Source: an uncultured Alphaproteobacteria bacterium (GTDB lineage: Bacteria; Pseudomonadota; Alphaproteobacteria; HIMB59; GCA-002718135). Taken from it: a stretch of 64,000 bases of DNA. A program made the position numbers and the translations under genes. The stretch is from contig CABYHW010000002.1 in NCBI GenBank assembly GCA_902518705.1, forward strand, positions 32,777 to 96,776, written 5' to 3'. The notes beneath the pieces are model-generated. The model did not search any database. It was given only the letters and a program-made list of their open reading frames with translations, and was not told where the DNA came from. Positions 9,353 to 19,514 of the stretch are shown piece after piece; position 1 is the first letter of the stretch; the number at the start of each line of letters is the position of its first letter.

Positions 9353-10467
9353 TGAAAATAGGTGTTCCCTCTGAGATTAAAGCTCAGGAGTCTAGGGTTG
9401 GGCTTACTCCGCAAAGTGTTAAAGAATTAGTAAAGAATAAACATACAGTTTTAATTCAAAAAGATGCCGGTATTGGTGCCGGATTTTCCAATAGTGATTA
9501 TGAATTATCAGGTGCAAAAATTGTAAATTTAGCAGAGGATATTTTCAATGATTCTGAAATGATTGTAAAAGTTAAAGAACCTCTAATGAATGAAGTAGCA
9601 ATGATAAGAGAAAACCAAATTTTGTTTACTTATTTACATCTTTCAGCAGCTCCAGAATTGACAAAGGGTTTAATTGATTCAAATTCGATTTGTATAGCTT
9701 ATGAAACAGTAAGTGATCATAATAATAAGTTACCACTTCTTGCGCCTATGAGTGCTGTAGCCGGCAGAATGTCGATTCAAGCTGGTGCTTATTCACTTGA
9801 AAAACATAAGGGTGGAAGTGGTTTACTCTTAGGAGGTGCTCCTGGGGTTCAACCTGGAAAAGTTTTAATTTTAGGTGGAGGTGTTGTAGGTGAAAATGCA
9901 GCAATAATTGCTACAGGTATGCAAGCAAAAGTTTTCATCGTTGATAAATCAGAAAAAAGATTAGAAGAATTACAAGAAAAATTTGGTGATAAAATAGAAC
10001 CACTACACAGTGATAAAATAAATCTAAAAGATTATATTTCTGAATGCGATTTACTAATTGGTGGCGTACTTGTTCCAGGCTCTAATGCTCCAAAGATTAT
10101 AACTAAGGACATGATAAAAGAGATGAAAAGTGGATCTGTAATTGTTGATGTTGCAATTGATCAAGGTGGTTGTGTTGAAACTAGTAAACCAACAACTCAT
10201 GCAAACCCTACATATGTTGTTGATGATGTTGTTCATTATTGTGTTGCAAATATGCCAGGTGGAGTTCCTAGAACTTCCACGCTTGCTTTAAATGCAGTCA
10301 CTTTACCATTTATTCAAAACTTAGCATCGAACGGTTTTAAAGATGCGTTAAAAAATGATAAAAATTTTATGAATGGTTTAAATATTTTTAAAGGCGCCGT
10401 TACATACAAAGCTATTGCCGATGATTTAAATTATGATTATGCTAATCCAGAAATTTTAGTCCACTAG
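9352..10467 (+). CDS. ald: Alanine dehydrogenase
   Basis: MKIGVPSEIKAQESRVGLTP, HLSAAPELTKGL, ILGGGVVGENAA, VDVAIDQGGCVETSKPTTHANPTY, YCVANMPGGVPRTST. Confidence 0.95.
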   Translation: MKIGVPSEIKAQESRVGLTPQSVKELVKNKHTVLIQKDAGIGAGFSNSDYELSGAKIVNLAEDIFNDSEMIVKVKEPLMNEVAMIRENQILFTYLHLSAAPELTKGLIDSNSICIAYETVSDHNNKLPLLAPMSAVAGRMSIQAGAYSLEKHKGGSGLLLGGAPGVQPGKVLILGGGVVGENAAIIATGMQAKVFIVDKSEKRLEELQEKFGDKIEPLHSDKINLKDYISECDLLIGGVLVPGSNAPKIITKDMIKEMKSGSVIVDVAIDQGGCVETSKPTTHANPTYVVDDVVHYCVANMPGGVPRTSTLALNAVTLPFIQNLASNGFKDALKNDKNFMNGLNIFKGAVTYKAIADDLNYDYANPEILVH

Positions 10468-11513
10468 AAACTACTAGAAGCTTCTACCATTATCTTTAAT
10501 TTTATCTTTGCCAAATCTCGAGGTAAGTGACCAAGGCCGCAATCAGGAGCAACAATTAATTGTTCCTTATCAATAAACCTTAATGCATCATTTATTCTTA
10601 AGACAATTTCTTCTTTAGTCTCAACTTGAGAGCTTGCTATTTTTACTAAACCAAAAATAACTTTTGTTTGTTTAAAATCTTTTAAAAATTTTAAATTATT
10701 ATATCGATGAGCATCTTCAATAGAAACTGTATCTATAATTGATTCATCTAAAGCTTTACTAATTTTACTGTAAGAATCTAAAGGCGCTTTTGGATAATCT
10801 ACTGCATCTAATTTATCAGGATAACCGCAACAAATATGAGTAATTTTTTCTATACTTTGATTATTAAGATCCTTAAAACATCTTTCTAGGTTTTTAATTC
10901 CAAATTTAAGAGCATTTTCTGGTTTTCTAGCAAACAACGGTTCATCGACTTGAATATATTTACATCCTGCATCAACCAATCTTTTAATTTCTACATTAAT
11001 AGCATCAGCTAAGTCTTCACCCATATGTTCATCAGAATCATAAAATGTATTTGCTATGGTGTCTGTTATAGTCATTGGTCCAGGTATAGTAATTTTTAAA
11101 TCTTTATTCGTTAAGCTCTGATTTTTTTTCCACTCTTCAACTAAAAAAGATTCTTTTGCTTTAACTTTTGAAGTTATTGTTGGTAACCAGCATTTATAAT
11201 TCCCTGTCCTAGCAACTTTTTCTGTGAGATTTGCAAAATCAATTCCTTCTAAATATCTACAATGATAGTGAATATAATTTTCTCTTCTAACTTCACCATC
11301 GGTTAGGATATCAATACCGCATTCTTCCTGATCACTAATTATTTCTTTGGTAGCTTTATTAAATAACTCTTCAACATTATCGCCCATTTTTTTTATTTCT
11401 TCTTCATAAAATTTTGTTGGGTATTCGGTATCTGTACCACCAGAAGCATTAAACCAATCAGTTATTCTTAAATAACTTGGTTTTGGATAGGCGCCTATAA
11501 CAGTCGTTAACAT
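10464..11513 (-). CDS. MetE C-terminal-domain-only (single-domain methionine synthase/methyltransferase) protein
   Basis: 349 aa with Zn-ligand motifs HICCG, SIEDAHR and VAPDCGLGHLPR; no N-terminal MetE domain. Confidence 0.8.
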   Translation of the reverse strand: MLTTVIGAYPKPSYLRITDWFNASGGTDTEYPTKFYEEEIKKMGDNVEELFNKATKEIISDQEECGIDILTDGEVRRENYIHYHCRYLEGIDFANLTEKVARTGNYKCWLPTITSKVKAKESFLVEEWKKNQSLTNKDLKITIPGPMTITDTIANTFYDSDEHMGEDLADAINVEIKRLVDAGCKYIQVDEPLFARKPENALKFGIKNLERCFKDLNNQSIEKITHICCGYPDKLDAVDYPKAPLDSYSKISKALDESIIDTVSIEDAHRYNNLKFLKDFKQTKVIFGLVKIASSQVETKEEIVLRINDALRFIDKEQLIVAPDCGLGHLPRDLAKIKLKIMVEASSSF

Positions 11514-11520
11514 ATCTTTA

Positions 11521-13056
11521 TTATTCCATTCTTCTGCTAAATGGTCCAGATTTTGTTTTAACTCCTGAGCTAGAAAGTTTTGTATTGGATAACTGTCTTT
11601 CCTGATGAATCATTCGGTGGCTTAATAGTTTTGATACTAAATCATTTTTAATGTCTTGAAATTTTTTTACTCTAGATAAATCATTAATTTCATTAGGATC
11701 ATTTTCTAAATCAAACAATAAACATGGTAATGAAGGGAAATGAACATATTTCCATTTATTATTTCTAATGACTGATAGATTGCATTGCTCGGGAGCTAAT
11801 TTTTTATCTTTAACAAATTCAGTGCTTTCTCTAAAATCATAATCAAAAACAACAAATTCTTTATTAGGTGATTTTTCATATTGATCGTAAAAATTATGCA
11901 TTAGTGACTGACCATTCCAATCAATGGGGATTTCACCGCCAAGCCATTCTAAAATGGTAGGAGCAACATCTACAGATTCTGTTAAATGGTTAATTTCTGT
12001 TGGATTGTTTTGAGGCACATAAATAAATAATGGAATTCTATAAGAAGAGTCCCACCAACCTAATTTTCCCCATAAATTATTTTCATTTAACATCTCTCCA
12101 TGATCACTAGTAAATATTATCATTGTATTCTCTTCTTGACCTGATTCTTTAAGAGCATTTAAAATTTTACCAATATTAAAATCAACTTCAGCGCACATAG
12201 CAAAATAGACACTCATAATATTTTTGATATCTTGATCTTTTAAAAGATCATAATTAATTTCAGAGAAATTTTCTTTTAATAAAAATTTTTTACATAACTC
12301 TTCAAGCAGAGGATGTTTTTTTGATAATTCTTTAAGTGAAATATCATTTTTAGATAAATTAATATTATCTGGATTAAATTTACTAAACCATGGATCAGCT
12401 ATATGAAAGGGCGGGTGTGGTTTTAAAAAAGATACATGCATAAAAAATGAATCTTTAACGTTTTTTAAATCGTTAACAACTTTGTCTGCTAAAAATGAAG
12501 TGTCTGAAAATTCAGTTGGAATATAATATGGTTCATAAATATATGCTTGATCATCTTTAGGCTTTCTTCCTTTGTACAAATCTTCTGATTTATTAATTTC
12601 AAAACCATTTTGATTAAGATGGTTAGCCCAAGGCTCTGGTTTTCCTCCTGGTAAAACACAACCATCATCAAACCCTTCCATTGGTGATTCATAAGTAAAA
12701 TTTTTTCTATCTTTTGGATCCAAGTATCTTGGATCCCAAGAAGTATCCGTGTATCCGTAAAGCCTTGGATTATAATTTAGTTTACGCACTTCTTTAGCGA
12801 TGTTTGTAAATCTTTTATCAAGAGGAGCACCATTATATACTGAACGATGTATAAATGGATATAAACCTGTAAGCATAGTAGTTCTTGATGGACCACAAGG
12901 GACAATTCCAGCAAAATGTGATTTAAAAACTAAACTTTGTTTTGCAAGTTTGTCTAAGTTTGGTGTTAGAGCATATGGATGATTTAAAAAGCTAAAGCAG
13001 TCAAAACGCCATTGATCAGCACATATAAAAAGAACAGATTTTTTGGATTTTTCCAT
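11521..13056 (-). CDS. Type-I sulfatase / phosphonate monoester hydrolase-like, formylglycine-dependent
   Basis: ADQWRFD; PCGPSRTTMLTGLYP (C-x-P-S-R FGly motif at 12883-12897 on minus strand); FTSDHGEML. No signal peptide. Confidence 0.85.
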   Translation of the reverse strand: MEKSKKSVLFICADQWRFDCFSFLNHPYALTPNLDKLAKQSLVFKSHFAGIVPCGPSRTTMLTGLYPFIHRSVYNGAPLDKRFTNIAKEVRKLNYNPRLYGYTDTSWDPRYLDPKDRKNFTYESPMEGFDDGCVLPGGKPEPWANHLNQNGFEINKSEDLYKGRKPKDDQAYIYEPYYIPTEFSDTSFLADKVVNDLKNVKDSFFMHVSFLKPHPPFHIADPWFSKFNPDNINLSKNDISLKELSKKHPLLEELCKKFLLKENFSEINYDLLKDQDIKNIMSVYFAMCAEVDFNIGKILNALKESGQEENTMIIFTSDHGEMLNENNLWGKLGWWDSSYRIPLFIYVPQNNPTEINHLTESVDVAPTILEWLGGEIPIDWNGQSLMHNFYDQYEKSPNKEFVVFDYDFRESTEFVKDKKLAPEQCNLSVIRNNKWKYVHFPSLPCLLFDLENDPNEINDLSRVKKFQDIKNDLVSKLLSHRMIHQERQLSNTKLSSSGVKTKSGPFSRRME

Positions 13057-13098
13057 ATTTACTAATGATTATTAAAGTAATTAATTAAGAAGAAATAC

Positions 13099-13120
13099 AC
13101 AATTTTTTTAAAAAAATTGT
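13099..13120. promoter_or_regulatory. 22-bp perfect palindrome between divergent genes
   Basis: acaatttttttaaaaaaattgt. Confidence 0.35.
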
Positions 13121-13207
13121 AATAAAAACGTCAAATATTTTTGCTAAAAAGTTAAAATTGTTTACAAACAAAATCATACGATAAATTTATCTTATAGGAG
13201 AAAATAT

Positions 13208-15262
13208 ATGTTAAAAAAACTATTCATAGCGTTAGTATTTTCTTCCGCAACCTTTGTCTGGAGTGGAAGCTCTTTTGCAGGTGGTCATTGTGTAGGTACA
13301 ACAATGAACGATGCACAGACAGGCGGAAAATATCCTCAGCAATATGAGTTATCAGAATATGAAAGTGCAGCCGGATGTACTATGAAGTTTTCGGATAATC
13401 CAAATATTGCTAGTATAAACGCTACAATACAAGGTAACCCAGGAAGTCTACCTCCAGTTGAGGATAGATTACCTGATGAGCCGCTTGTTGTAGTACCATA
13501 TGAGTCAATTGGTAAATATGGAAATACAATAAACTTCTTATCAAACGCAACTGAAGCTGGAACTTCTGATATGTTATCTACAAGACACGTAAACTTATTA
13601 CGTTTTGCTGATGACTTAACTACAATTGTTCCAAACGTTGCTAAAGATTATGAGTGGAATGATGATTTTACTACTTTAACATTCATGTTACGTAAAGGTC
13701 ACAAGTGGTCAAATGGCGAACCTTTTGTAGCTAGAGATGTTGAGTTTTGGTACGAAGATTTGATGATGAATCCAAAGATTCGTGAAAAACCATATCCATA
13801 TCTATTAGTTGGTGGTGAACCAATGACTGTTGATGTAATTGATGATCAAACAGTAAGATTTAATTTGCCATCTCCATTCCCTGGTTTAACTGCAACTATT
13901 GCATGGTCATATAACCAGTTCTTCATGCCTTCACATTTCCTAGAACAATTCCATCCGGAAATTGATTCAAATGCTGATGCAAATGCTCAGGCATTAGGAT
14001 TTGCAGATGGTTATGATGCTTTAGCAGCATATTATGGTAACTCAGGTTGGACTGATACTCCAACTCCTTTACTAGCTAAACCAGATCTAGTTGCTGGATT
14101 ACCTTATGCAGCTTATCCTTCTTTAGAAGCTTATATGACGATTGAAGATACTACTGAAGGTAGAGTCTATGCAGCTAACCCATACTTTTTCCAAGTTGAT
14201 ACAGCTGGAAATCAATTACCATACATTGATTATCAAAATGAAAGATACATCAATGAAAATGAAATAAGATTATTAAAACTTGTTAATGGTGAAGTTGATT
14301 ATAAATCTCAGTCTGTTCAATTAGAGTCTGCTCCTCAATTACTTGATGGTGCTGAGTCTGGTGGATATCAAGTTCAAATCAATCCAGGTTGTGGTGCTGC
14401 ATTATTTAGTTTTAATGTAACACATCCTGATCCTGAAAAACGTAAAGTCTATGGGGATATTCGTTTCCGTCAAGCAATGTCAATTGCAATGAATAGAGAC
14501 GAGATCAACGAAGTTGCATATTACGGCTTAGGTAAAGTTGAGCAGTTTGTAGGATTTTCTCCTGCACCTGACTTCGTTCCTGAAAGTATAAAAATGCATA
14601 TGACTCAATACGATCCAGATGGAGCAAATGCTCTTCTTGATGAAGTAGGATTAAAAGACGTTGATGGTGATGGATTTAGAGAATTACCAAATGGTGATGC
14701 TCTAGCTATTAACATTGACTACGCTACTCAAGGTATTGGTGGTGTTGAAGTTGAACTTGTTGCAAGATACTTTAATGAAGTAGGAGTAAAAACTACTTTT
14801 AAAGAGGTAACTCCAGATGAATACCGTGGTTCGCAAGCTGCTAACCAACTTGACGTTCATGTTTGGGATAAAGGTCAACCATTAGCAATTGTTGCTGGTA
14901 ACCCAGAAACATTTAAACCTCCGTTTGGTAACTACTTTAACCATACACAAGGTTTAGATTGGGCAGCATACATTGATAGTAATGGTGACGAAGGTACTAA
15001 ACCTCCTCAGTGGGTATATGACTTAAGTGATGGAATTGATAAATTCCAATCTTACGCTCTTGGTACTGCTGAGTCTAATGAGTGGGGTGAAAAAATTGCA
15101 ACAATGTTAACAGAGCAAAGTCTATTGATTGGTACGGTGAAAGCACCTTTCCCAACCTATCATAGAAATGCGTTGAAAAACTTTACGCAGTTTAAAACTA
15201 CTTCGTATGAGTATTATAGAACATACCCATACCTAGCTACTCAATGGTGGTTAGACGAGTAA
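13208..15262 (+). CDS. ABC transporter substrate-binding protein, family 5 (peptide/oligosaccharide type)
   Basis: Signal peptide; LRKGHKWSNGEPFVARDVEFWYEDL; RFRQAMSIAMNRDEINE; SD upstream. Confidence 0.88.
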   Translation: MLKKLFIALVFSSATFVWSGSSFAGGHCVGTTMNDAQTGGKYPQQYELSEYESAAGCTMKFSDNPNIASINATIQGNPGSLPPVEDRLPDEPLVVVPYESIGKYGNTINFLSNATEAGTSDMLSTRHVNLLRFADDLTTIVPNVAKDYEWNDDFTTLTFMLRKGHKWSNGEPFVARDVEFWYEDLMMNPKIREKPYPYLLVGGEPMTVDVIDDQTVRFNLPSPFPGLTATIAWSYNQFFMPSHFLEQFHPEIDSNADANAQALGFADGYDALAAYYGNSGWTDTPTPLLAKPDLVAGLPYAAYPSLEAYMTIEDTTEGRVYAANPYFFQVDTAGNQLPYIDYQNERYINENEIRLLKLVNGEVDYKSQSVQLESAPQLLDGAESGGYQVQINPGCGAALFSFNVTHPDPEKRKVYGDIRFRQAMSIAMNRDEINEVAYYGLGKVEQFVGFSPAPDFVPESIKMHMTQYDPDGANALLDEVGLKDVDGDGFRELPNGDALAINIDYATQGIGGVEVELVARYFNEVGVKTTFKEVTPDEYRGSQAANQLDVHVWDKGQPLAIVAGNPETFKPPFGNYFNHTQGLDWAAYIDSNGDEGTKPPQWVYDLSDGIDKFQSYALGTAESNEWGEKIATMLTEQSLLIGTVKAPFPTYHRNALKNFTQFKTTSYEYYRTYPYLATQWWLDE

Positions 15263-15283
15263 TTTAACTCAATAAATAATAAA

Positions 15284-15320
15284 AAAAGCGGCAATTATAT
15301 ATTGCCGCTTTTCTTTTTTT
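15284..15320 (+). terminator. Intercistronic stem-loop with U-tract
   Basis: aaaagcggcaat-tatat-attgccgctttt (12-bp stem), then ctttttttt-like run. Confidence 0.85.
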
Positions 15321-15348
15321 AATTATTCTTATCTTCTAATTATTTTAT

Positions 15349-16362
15349 ATGATTAACTTTATACAATTTACTCTCACAAGAGCAGGACTTGCAGTTATAA
15401 CTTTGCTTCTTGTATGCTTTATTGTTTTTTCATTAATGGAATTAGTTCCTGGAACTTGTGCTGAAAGATATCTAGCATTTAAAAATACGCAAGGATCACA
15501 AATAACTTATGAAGATATAGAAAAAGAAAAAATTCGTTTAGGTTTAGATAAACCTTTTTTGTATAGATATGGCAAATGGGTTTCCAATATAGTTTTTAAT
15601 GGAGATTTTGGTGATAGTTGTATTTTAAGAATGAATATTAATGAATTATTAAGTGGAAGATTTACTCTATCTCTAACGATATGTTTGGTTGCACTTATAT
15701 TTTCATATTTAATTGCTATCCCAGTTGGGATTATATCGGCCACGACAAAATATGCATCATTAGATAATACACTTAAATTTATAAGTTATCTTGGAATAGC
15801 TCTACCCAACTTTTTAGTAGCACTTTGTATAATGCTTTTTATGACTGTTTATTATGGAGATACGATGACAGGTTTGTTCTCTCAAGAATATGAAAATGAA
15901 CCCTGGTCATCAGCAAAACTATTTGATTTTTTAAGTAGAGCTTGGCTTCCAATTTTTGTTTTAGGATGGAACGCAACTGCCTTTGCTCTTCAAACAGTTA
16001 GAGCACTGATGCTAGATGAAAATGATAAACTATATGTAATGGCTGCAAGAGCTAGAGGAATATCAGGAATGAGTTTGTTGTGGAGATATCCTGCAAAACA
16101 TTCTTTAGGTCCAGTTATCAATTCTATAGGTTTTGATCTTAATCGTATATTTAGCGCATTGCCGATTGTAGCCTTAATTTTAATTCTTACAGAAGCTGGG
16201 GCATTGTTGATTGAAGCTCTAGCAAGATCAAATGATCAGCAATTAGCAGGTGCAATTATTTTTCTTCTAACAGCAACAATTGTTTTTGTAAATTTTATAA
16301 CGGATATTATTTTAGCTATAATTGATCCAAGAATAAGAAAAGGAGTTATGGGTGGAGGTTAG
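15349..16362 (+). CDS. ABC transporter permease (DppB-like)
   Basis: N-terminal FTLTRAGLAVITLLLVCFIVFSLMELVPG; IIDPRIRKG C-terminus. Confidence 0.9.
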   Translation: MINFIQFTLTRAGLAVITLLLVCFIVFSLMELVPGTCAERYLAFKNTQGSQITYEDIEKEKIRLGLDKPFLYRYGKWVSNIVFNGDFGDSCILRMNINELLSGRFTLSLTICLVALIFSYLIAIPVGIISATTKYASLDNTLKFISYLGIALPNFLVALCIMLFMTVYYGDTMTGLFSQEYENEPWSSAKLFDFLSRAWLPIFVLGWNATAFALQTVRALMLDENDKLYVMAARARGISGMSLLWRYPAKHSLGPVINSIGFDLNRIFSALPIVALILILTEAGALLIEALARSNDQQLAGAIIFLLTATIVFVNFITDIILAIIDPRIRKGVMGGG

Positions 16363-17512
16363 TAATCAAAAAAAAGAAGCTTATTATACTGCAACGCAGA
16401 TGCAGTTAGTAAGAACACGATTTTTTGGAAATAGATCTGCTATGATTGCTGGTTCTATTTTACTATTTATGATTATTTGTAGTCTTTTTGCAGATTTTCT
16501 ATCTCCTTACGATCCAACAATTAAGGGAAGAGATAAAGATTATGAAAATGGAGCACCTCAAATTCCAATGTTTTGGGATGATAATGGATTTTCAGCTAGG
16601 CCATTTCTACACACATTAGAAAAGTATAGAGGAGCTGATACAAATTTCAGATGGGTTTATAAAGTTGATACTGAAAAAAGAAGATACGTATATTTTTTTG
16701 TTGAAGGATGGGAATATAAAGTTTTTGATTTTAATATAAATCTTCCAGGAAAAATTTTAGATTTTAAAATTCCAGGTTTTACATTTAATACTCATTTATT
16801 TGGAGTTGAAGAGGGTGGTATTCATATATTTGGAACAGATAAGGCTGGAAAAGATTTATTTAGTAGAACCTTAAGTGCAATTTACATTTCGCTAGCTGTA
16901 GGCACACTTGGAGTTTTTATATCATTTGTACTATCACTAATTATAGGTGGAATATCAGGTTACTATGGTGGATGGATTGATAGTGTATTGCAGATGTTTA
17001 CTGATGCAATTCGAACGGTACCACCTATACCTTTATTCATGTGTCTTGCAGCCTTTGCGCCATTAGAATGGAGCTCTGAATTACGTTTCTTTTTTATATC
17101 TTGCTTACTTGGATTAATTTCGTGGCCAACACTTGCAAGAAGAGTAAGAACCCATCTATTAAGTGAAAGAAGCCAAGAATATATTCTTGCTGCAAAACTT
17201 TGTGGTGCGTCATCTACCCATATTATCGTAAGACATTTGTTACCAAGTTTTACGAGTTACATTATTGTCGATTTAGTAATTAGTTTTCCATACATGTTAT
17301 TATCTGAAACTGCTTTAAGTTTTATAGGATTAGGCTTAAGAGAGCCAGTAAACTCTCTTGGCGTTCTTTTGCAAAATGCAACGAAGGCTGATGTACTTTT
17401 AAATTATCAATGGTATTTTATCCCCGTATTTTTCTTAGTCGTATTAATTTTAACATTTGTTTATGTAGGAGATGGATTACGTGATGCAGCAGATCCTCAT
17501 AAGGTAAAGTAA
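16352..17512 (+). CDS. ABC transporter permease (DppC-like, with extracytoplasmic insertion)
   Basis: FGTDKAGKDLFSRTLSA, SEYILAAK-type EAA loop, GDGLRDAADPHKVK. Confidence 0.9.
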   Translation: MEVSNQKKEAYYTATQMQLVRTRFFGNRSAMIAGSILLFMIICSLFADFLSPYDPTIKGRDKDYENGAPQIPMFWDDNGFSARPFLHTLEKYRGADTNFRWVYKVDTEKRRYVYFFVEGWEYKVFDFNINLPGKILDFKIPGFTFNTHLFGVEEGGIHIFGTDKAGKDLFSRTLSAIYISLAVGTLGVFISFVLSLIIGGISGYYGGWIDSVLQMFTDAIRTVPPIPLFMCLAAFAPLEWSSELRFFFISCLLGLISWPTLARRVRTHLLSERSQEYILAAKLCGASSTHIIVRHLLPSFTSYIIVDLVISFPYMLLSETALSFIGLGLREPVNSLGVLLQNATKADVLLNYQWYFIPVFFLVVLILTFVYVGDGLRDAADPHKVK

Positions 17513-17513
17513 T

Positions 17514-18503
17514 ATGAGTCACTTATTAGAAGTAAAAAACTTAGATGTAAAATTTGATACTGATGAAGGTAGAATAACAGCAGTTGAAAATATATCTCTT
17601 ACTGTAGATCAAGGAGAGGTACTTGGTATAGTTGGTGAATCTGGATCAGGTAAATCTGTTACTGCTAAATCGATTATGAAGTTAAACCCAGGTAATACCT
17701 CTTACAATGAAGATGCAGAAATAATTTTAGATAACGAAAACGTTCTTCAATTTACTTCTAAGCAAGACTTAAAAAAAATTAGAGGTGGTAAAGTATCAAT
17801 GATCTTTCAAGAACCTATGGCAAGCTTTGCTCCAGCAATAAAAATTGGTGCACAAATGGTTGAGCAATTACTAATTCATAAAAATATTAACAAAGATGAA
17901 GCAAAATCAATATCTATAAACATGCTTAAAAGAGTAGGTATAGCAGATGCAGAAAAACGGTTTAATCAATATGCATTTGAACTATCTGGAGGAATGCGTC
18001 AAAGAGCTATGATAGCTATGGCATTATCAACCATGCCTAAACTTTTATTAGCAGATGAACCAACAACTGCTTTAGATGTAACAATTCAAGCTCAAGTAAT
18101 TAACTTAATTAAAGATATTATTAAAGAATATCAAATGGGCGTAATATTTATTACTCATGATCTAGGCGTTATTGCTCAGGTTGCTGATCATGTAGCAGTA
18201 ATGTATTTAGGAAGTGTAGTGGAAAAAGGTCCAGTAAATGAGATTCTTAAAAATCCTAAACATCCTTATACAAAAGGTCTATTACAAGCCTTACCTGATA
18301 TAAATAACTTAGATGCACCATTATCTCCAATACCTGGAAATATTCCAAGTCCATTAGATAGACCTACAGGCTGTGTATTTAGAACTCGATGTCCTCATCA
18401 TAATCCTGAGGGTAAAGATGGCAAAATAGAAATGAAGTTAATTGAAGTTGAGTCAGGCCACTGGGTTGATCAGTGTGGAATTCAGTGTGGTCAAAATGGG
18501 TGA
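17514..18503 (+). CDS. ABC transporter ATP-binding protein (OppD-like)
   Basis: Walker A GESGSGKS, signature LSGGMRQRAMIAMAL, Walker B LLLADEPT, C-terminal RTRCPHH. Confidence 0.95.
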   Translation: MSHLLEVKNLDVKFDTDEGRITAVENISLTVDQGEVLGIVGESGSGKSVTAKSIMKLNPGNTSYNEDAEIILDNENVLQFTSKQDLKKIRGGKVSMIFQEPMASFAPAIKIGAQMVEQLLIHKNINKDEAKSISINMLKRVGIADAEKRFNQYAFELSGGMRQRAMIAMALSTMPKLLLADEPTTALDVTIQAQVINLIKDIIKEYQMGVIFITHDLGVIAQVADHVAVMYLGSVVEKGPVNEILKNPKHPYTKGLLQALPDINNLDAPLSPIPGNIPSPLDRPTGCVFRTRCPHHNPEGKDGKIEMKLIEVESGHWVDQCGIQCGQNG

Positions 18504-19482
18504 TAATTTAATTTCAGTTAATAATGTTTCAGTAAATTTTGATTATCAAGAAAATTTTATTTCAAAAAAACAAAAAATACATGCAGTTAACAATATTAAT
18601 ATTAAAATTAAAAAAGGATCCTTTTTTGGTTTAGTTGGCGAGTCAGGTTCAGGGAAAACTACTCTTGGTAGAGCAATACTTGGGGCTAATAAAATTAGTT
18701 CAGGCAATGTTATTTTCCATGATGATGAAAGAGATTATGAATTAACTAATATGAACAAACAAGATTTAAAAGAATATAGAAAAAAAGCTCAACTAATTTT
18801 TCAAGACCCTTATGCTGCTTTAAGCCCAAGAATGACAGTTAGGGATATTATTGCAGAACCTTTAGAAGTAATGAAAATAACAAACTCAAGACAAGAGACT
18901 GATGAAAGAGTAAGAGATATCGCAGCTAAATGTAGACTAAATATTGAGCATTTACGACGATTTCCTCATGCTTTTTCTGGAGGACAAAGACAAAGAATAT
19001 CAATCGCAAGAGCCTTAGTAAGTAATCCAAAATTTATTGTAGCAGACGAAAGTGTTGCTGCTTTAGATGTATCAATACAAGCAGATATATTAAATCTTTT
19101 AAAACAACTTCAAACTGAGCTTAACCTTACTTATTTATTTATTAGTCATGATTTAAGTGTTGTAGCGCATGTATGTGATGTTGTTGCAGTTATGTACTTA
19201 GGGCATATAGTTGAAATGGGCCCCTCAAGAGAATTATTTAAGAACCCTAAACATTCGTACACTAAAGCATTATTATCTTCTATTCCTTCAATTGATCCAG
19301 AGAAAAGATCTGAAGCTATTGAACTAAAAGGAGAAATTCCTAGTGCATTAAATCCACCTCCAGGTTGTGTATTTAGAACAAGATGTCCTAATCCTGGAGT
19401 AGATTGCAAAGGTGGTGAGATAACAATGGGCCTTACTGAAGTTGAACCAGGTCACTGGGTAGACCAGTGTTGTGTTTTATAA
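18496..19482 (+). CDS. ABC transporter ATP-binding protein (OppF-like)
   Basis: GESGSGKTTLGRAILG, FSGGQRQRISIARAL, RTRCPNPG. ORF track starts at 18442; 18496 ATG is likelier. Confidence 0.93.
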   Translation: MGDNLISVNNVSVNFDYQENFISKKQKIHAVNNINIKIKKGSFFGLVGESGSGKTTLGRAILGANKISSGNVIFHDDERDYELTNMNKQDLKEYRKKAQLIFQDPYAALSPRMTVRDIIAEPLEVMKITNSRQETDERVRDIAAKCRLNIEHLRRFPHAFSGGQRQRISIARALVSNPKFIVADESVAALDVSIQADILNLLKQLQTELNLTYLFISHDLSVVAHVCDVVAVMYLGHIVEMGPSRELFKNPKHSYTKALLSSIPSIDPEKRSEAIELKGEIPSALNPPPGCVFRTRCPNPGVDCKGGEITMGLTEVEPGHWVDQCCVL

Positions 19483-19514
19483 AAGCAGTATCTTTTAAAA
19501 ACACATAACAATTT

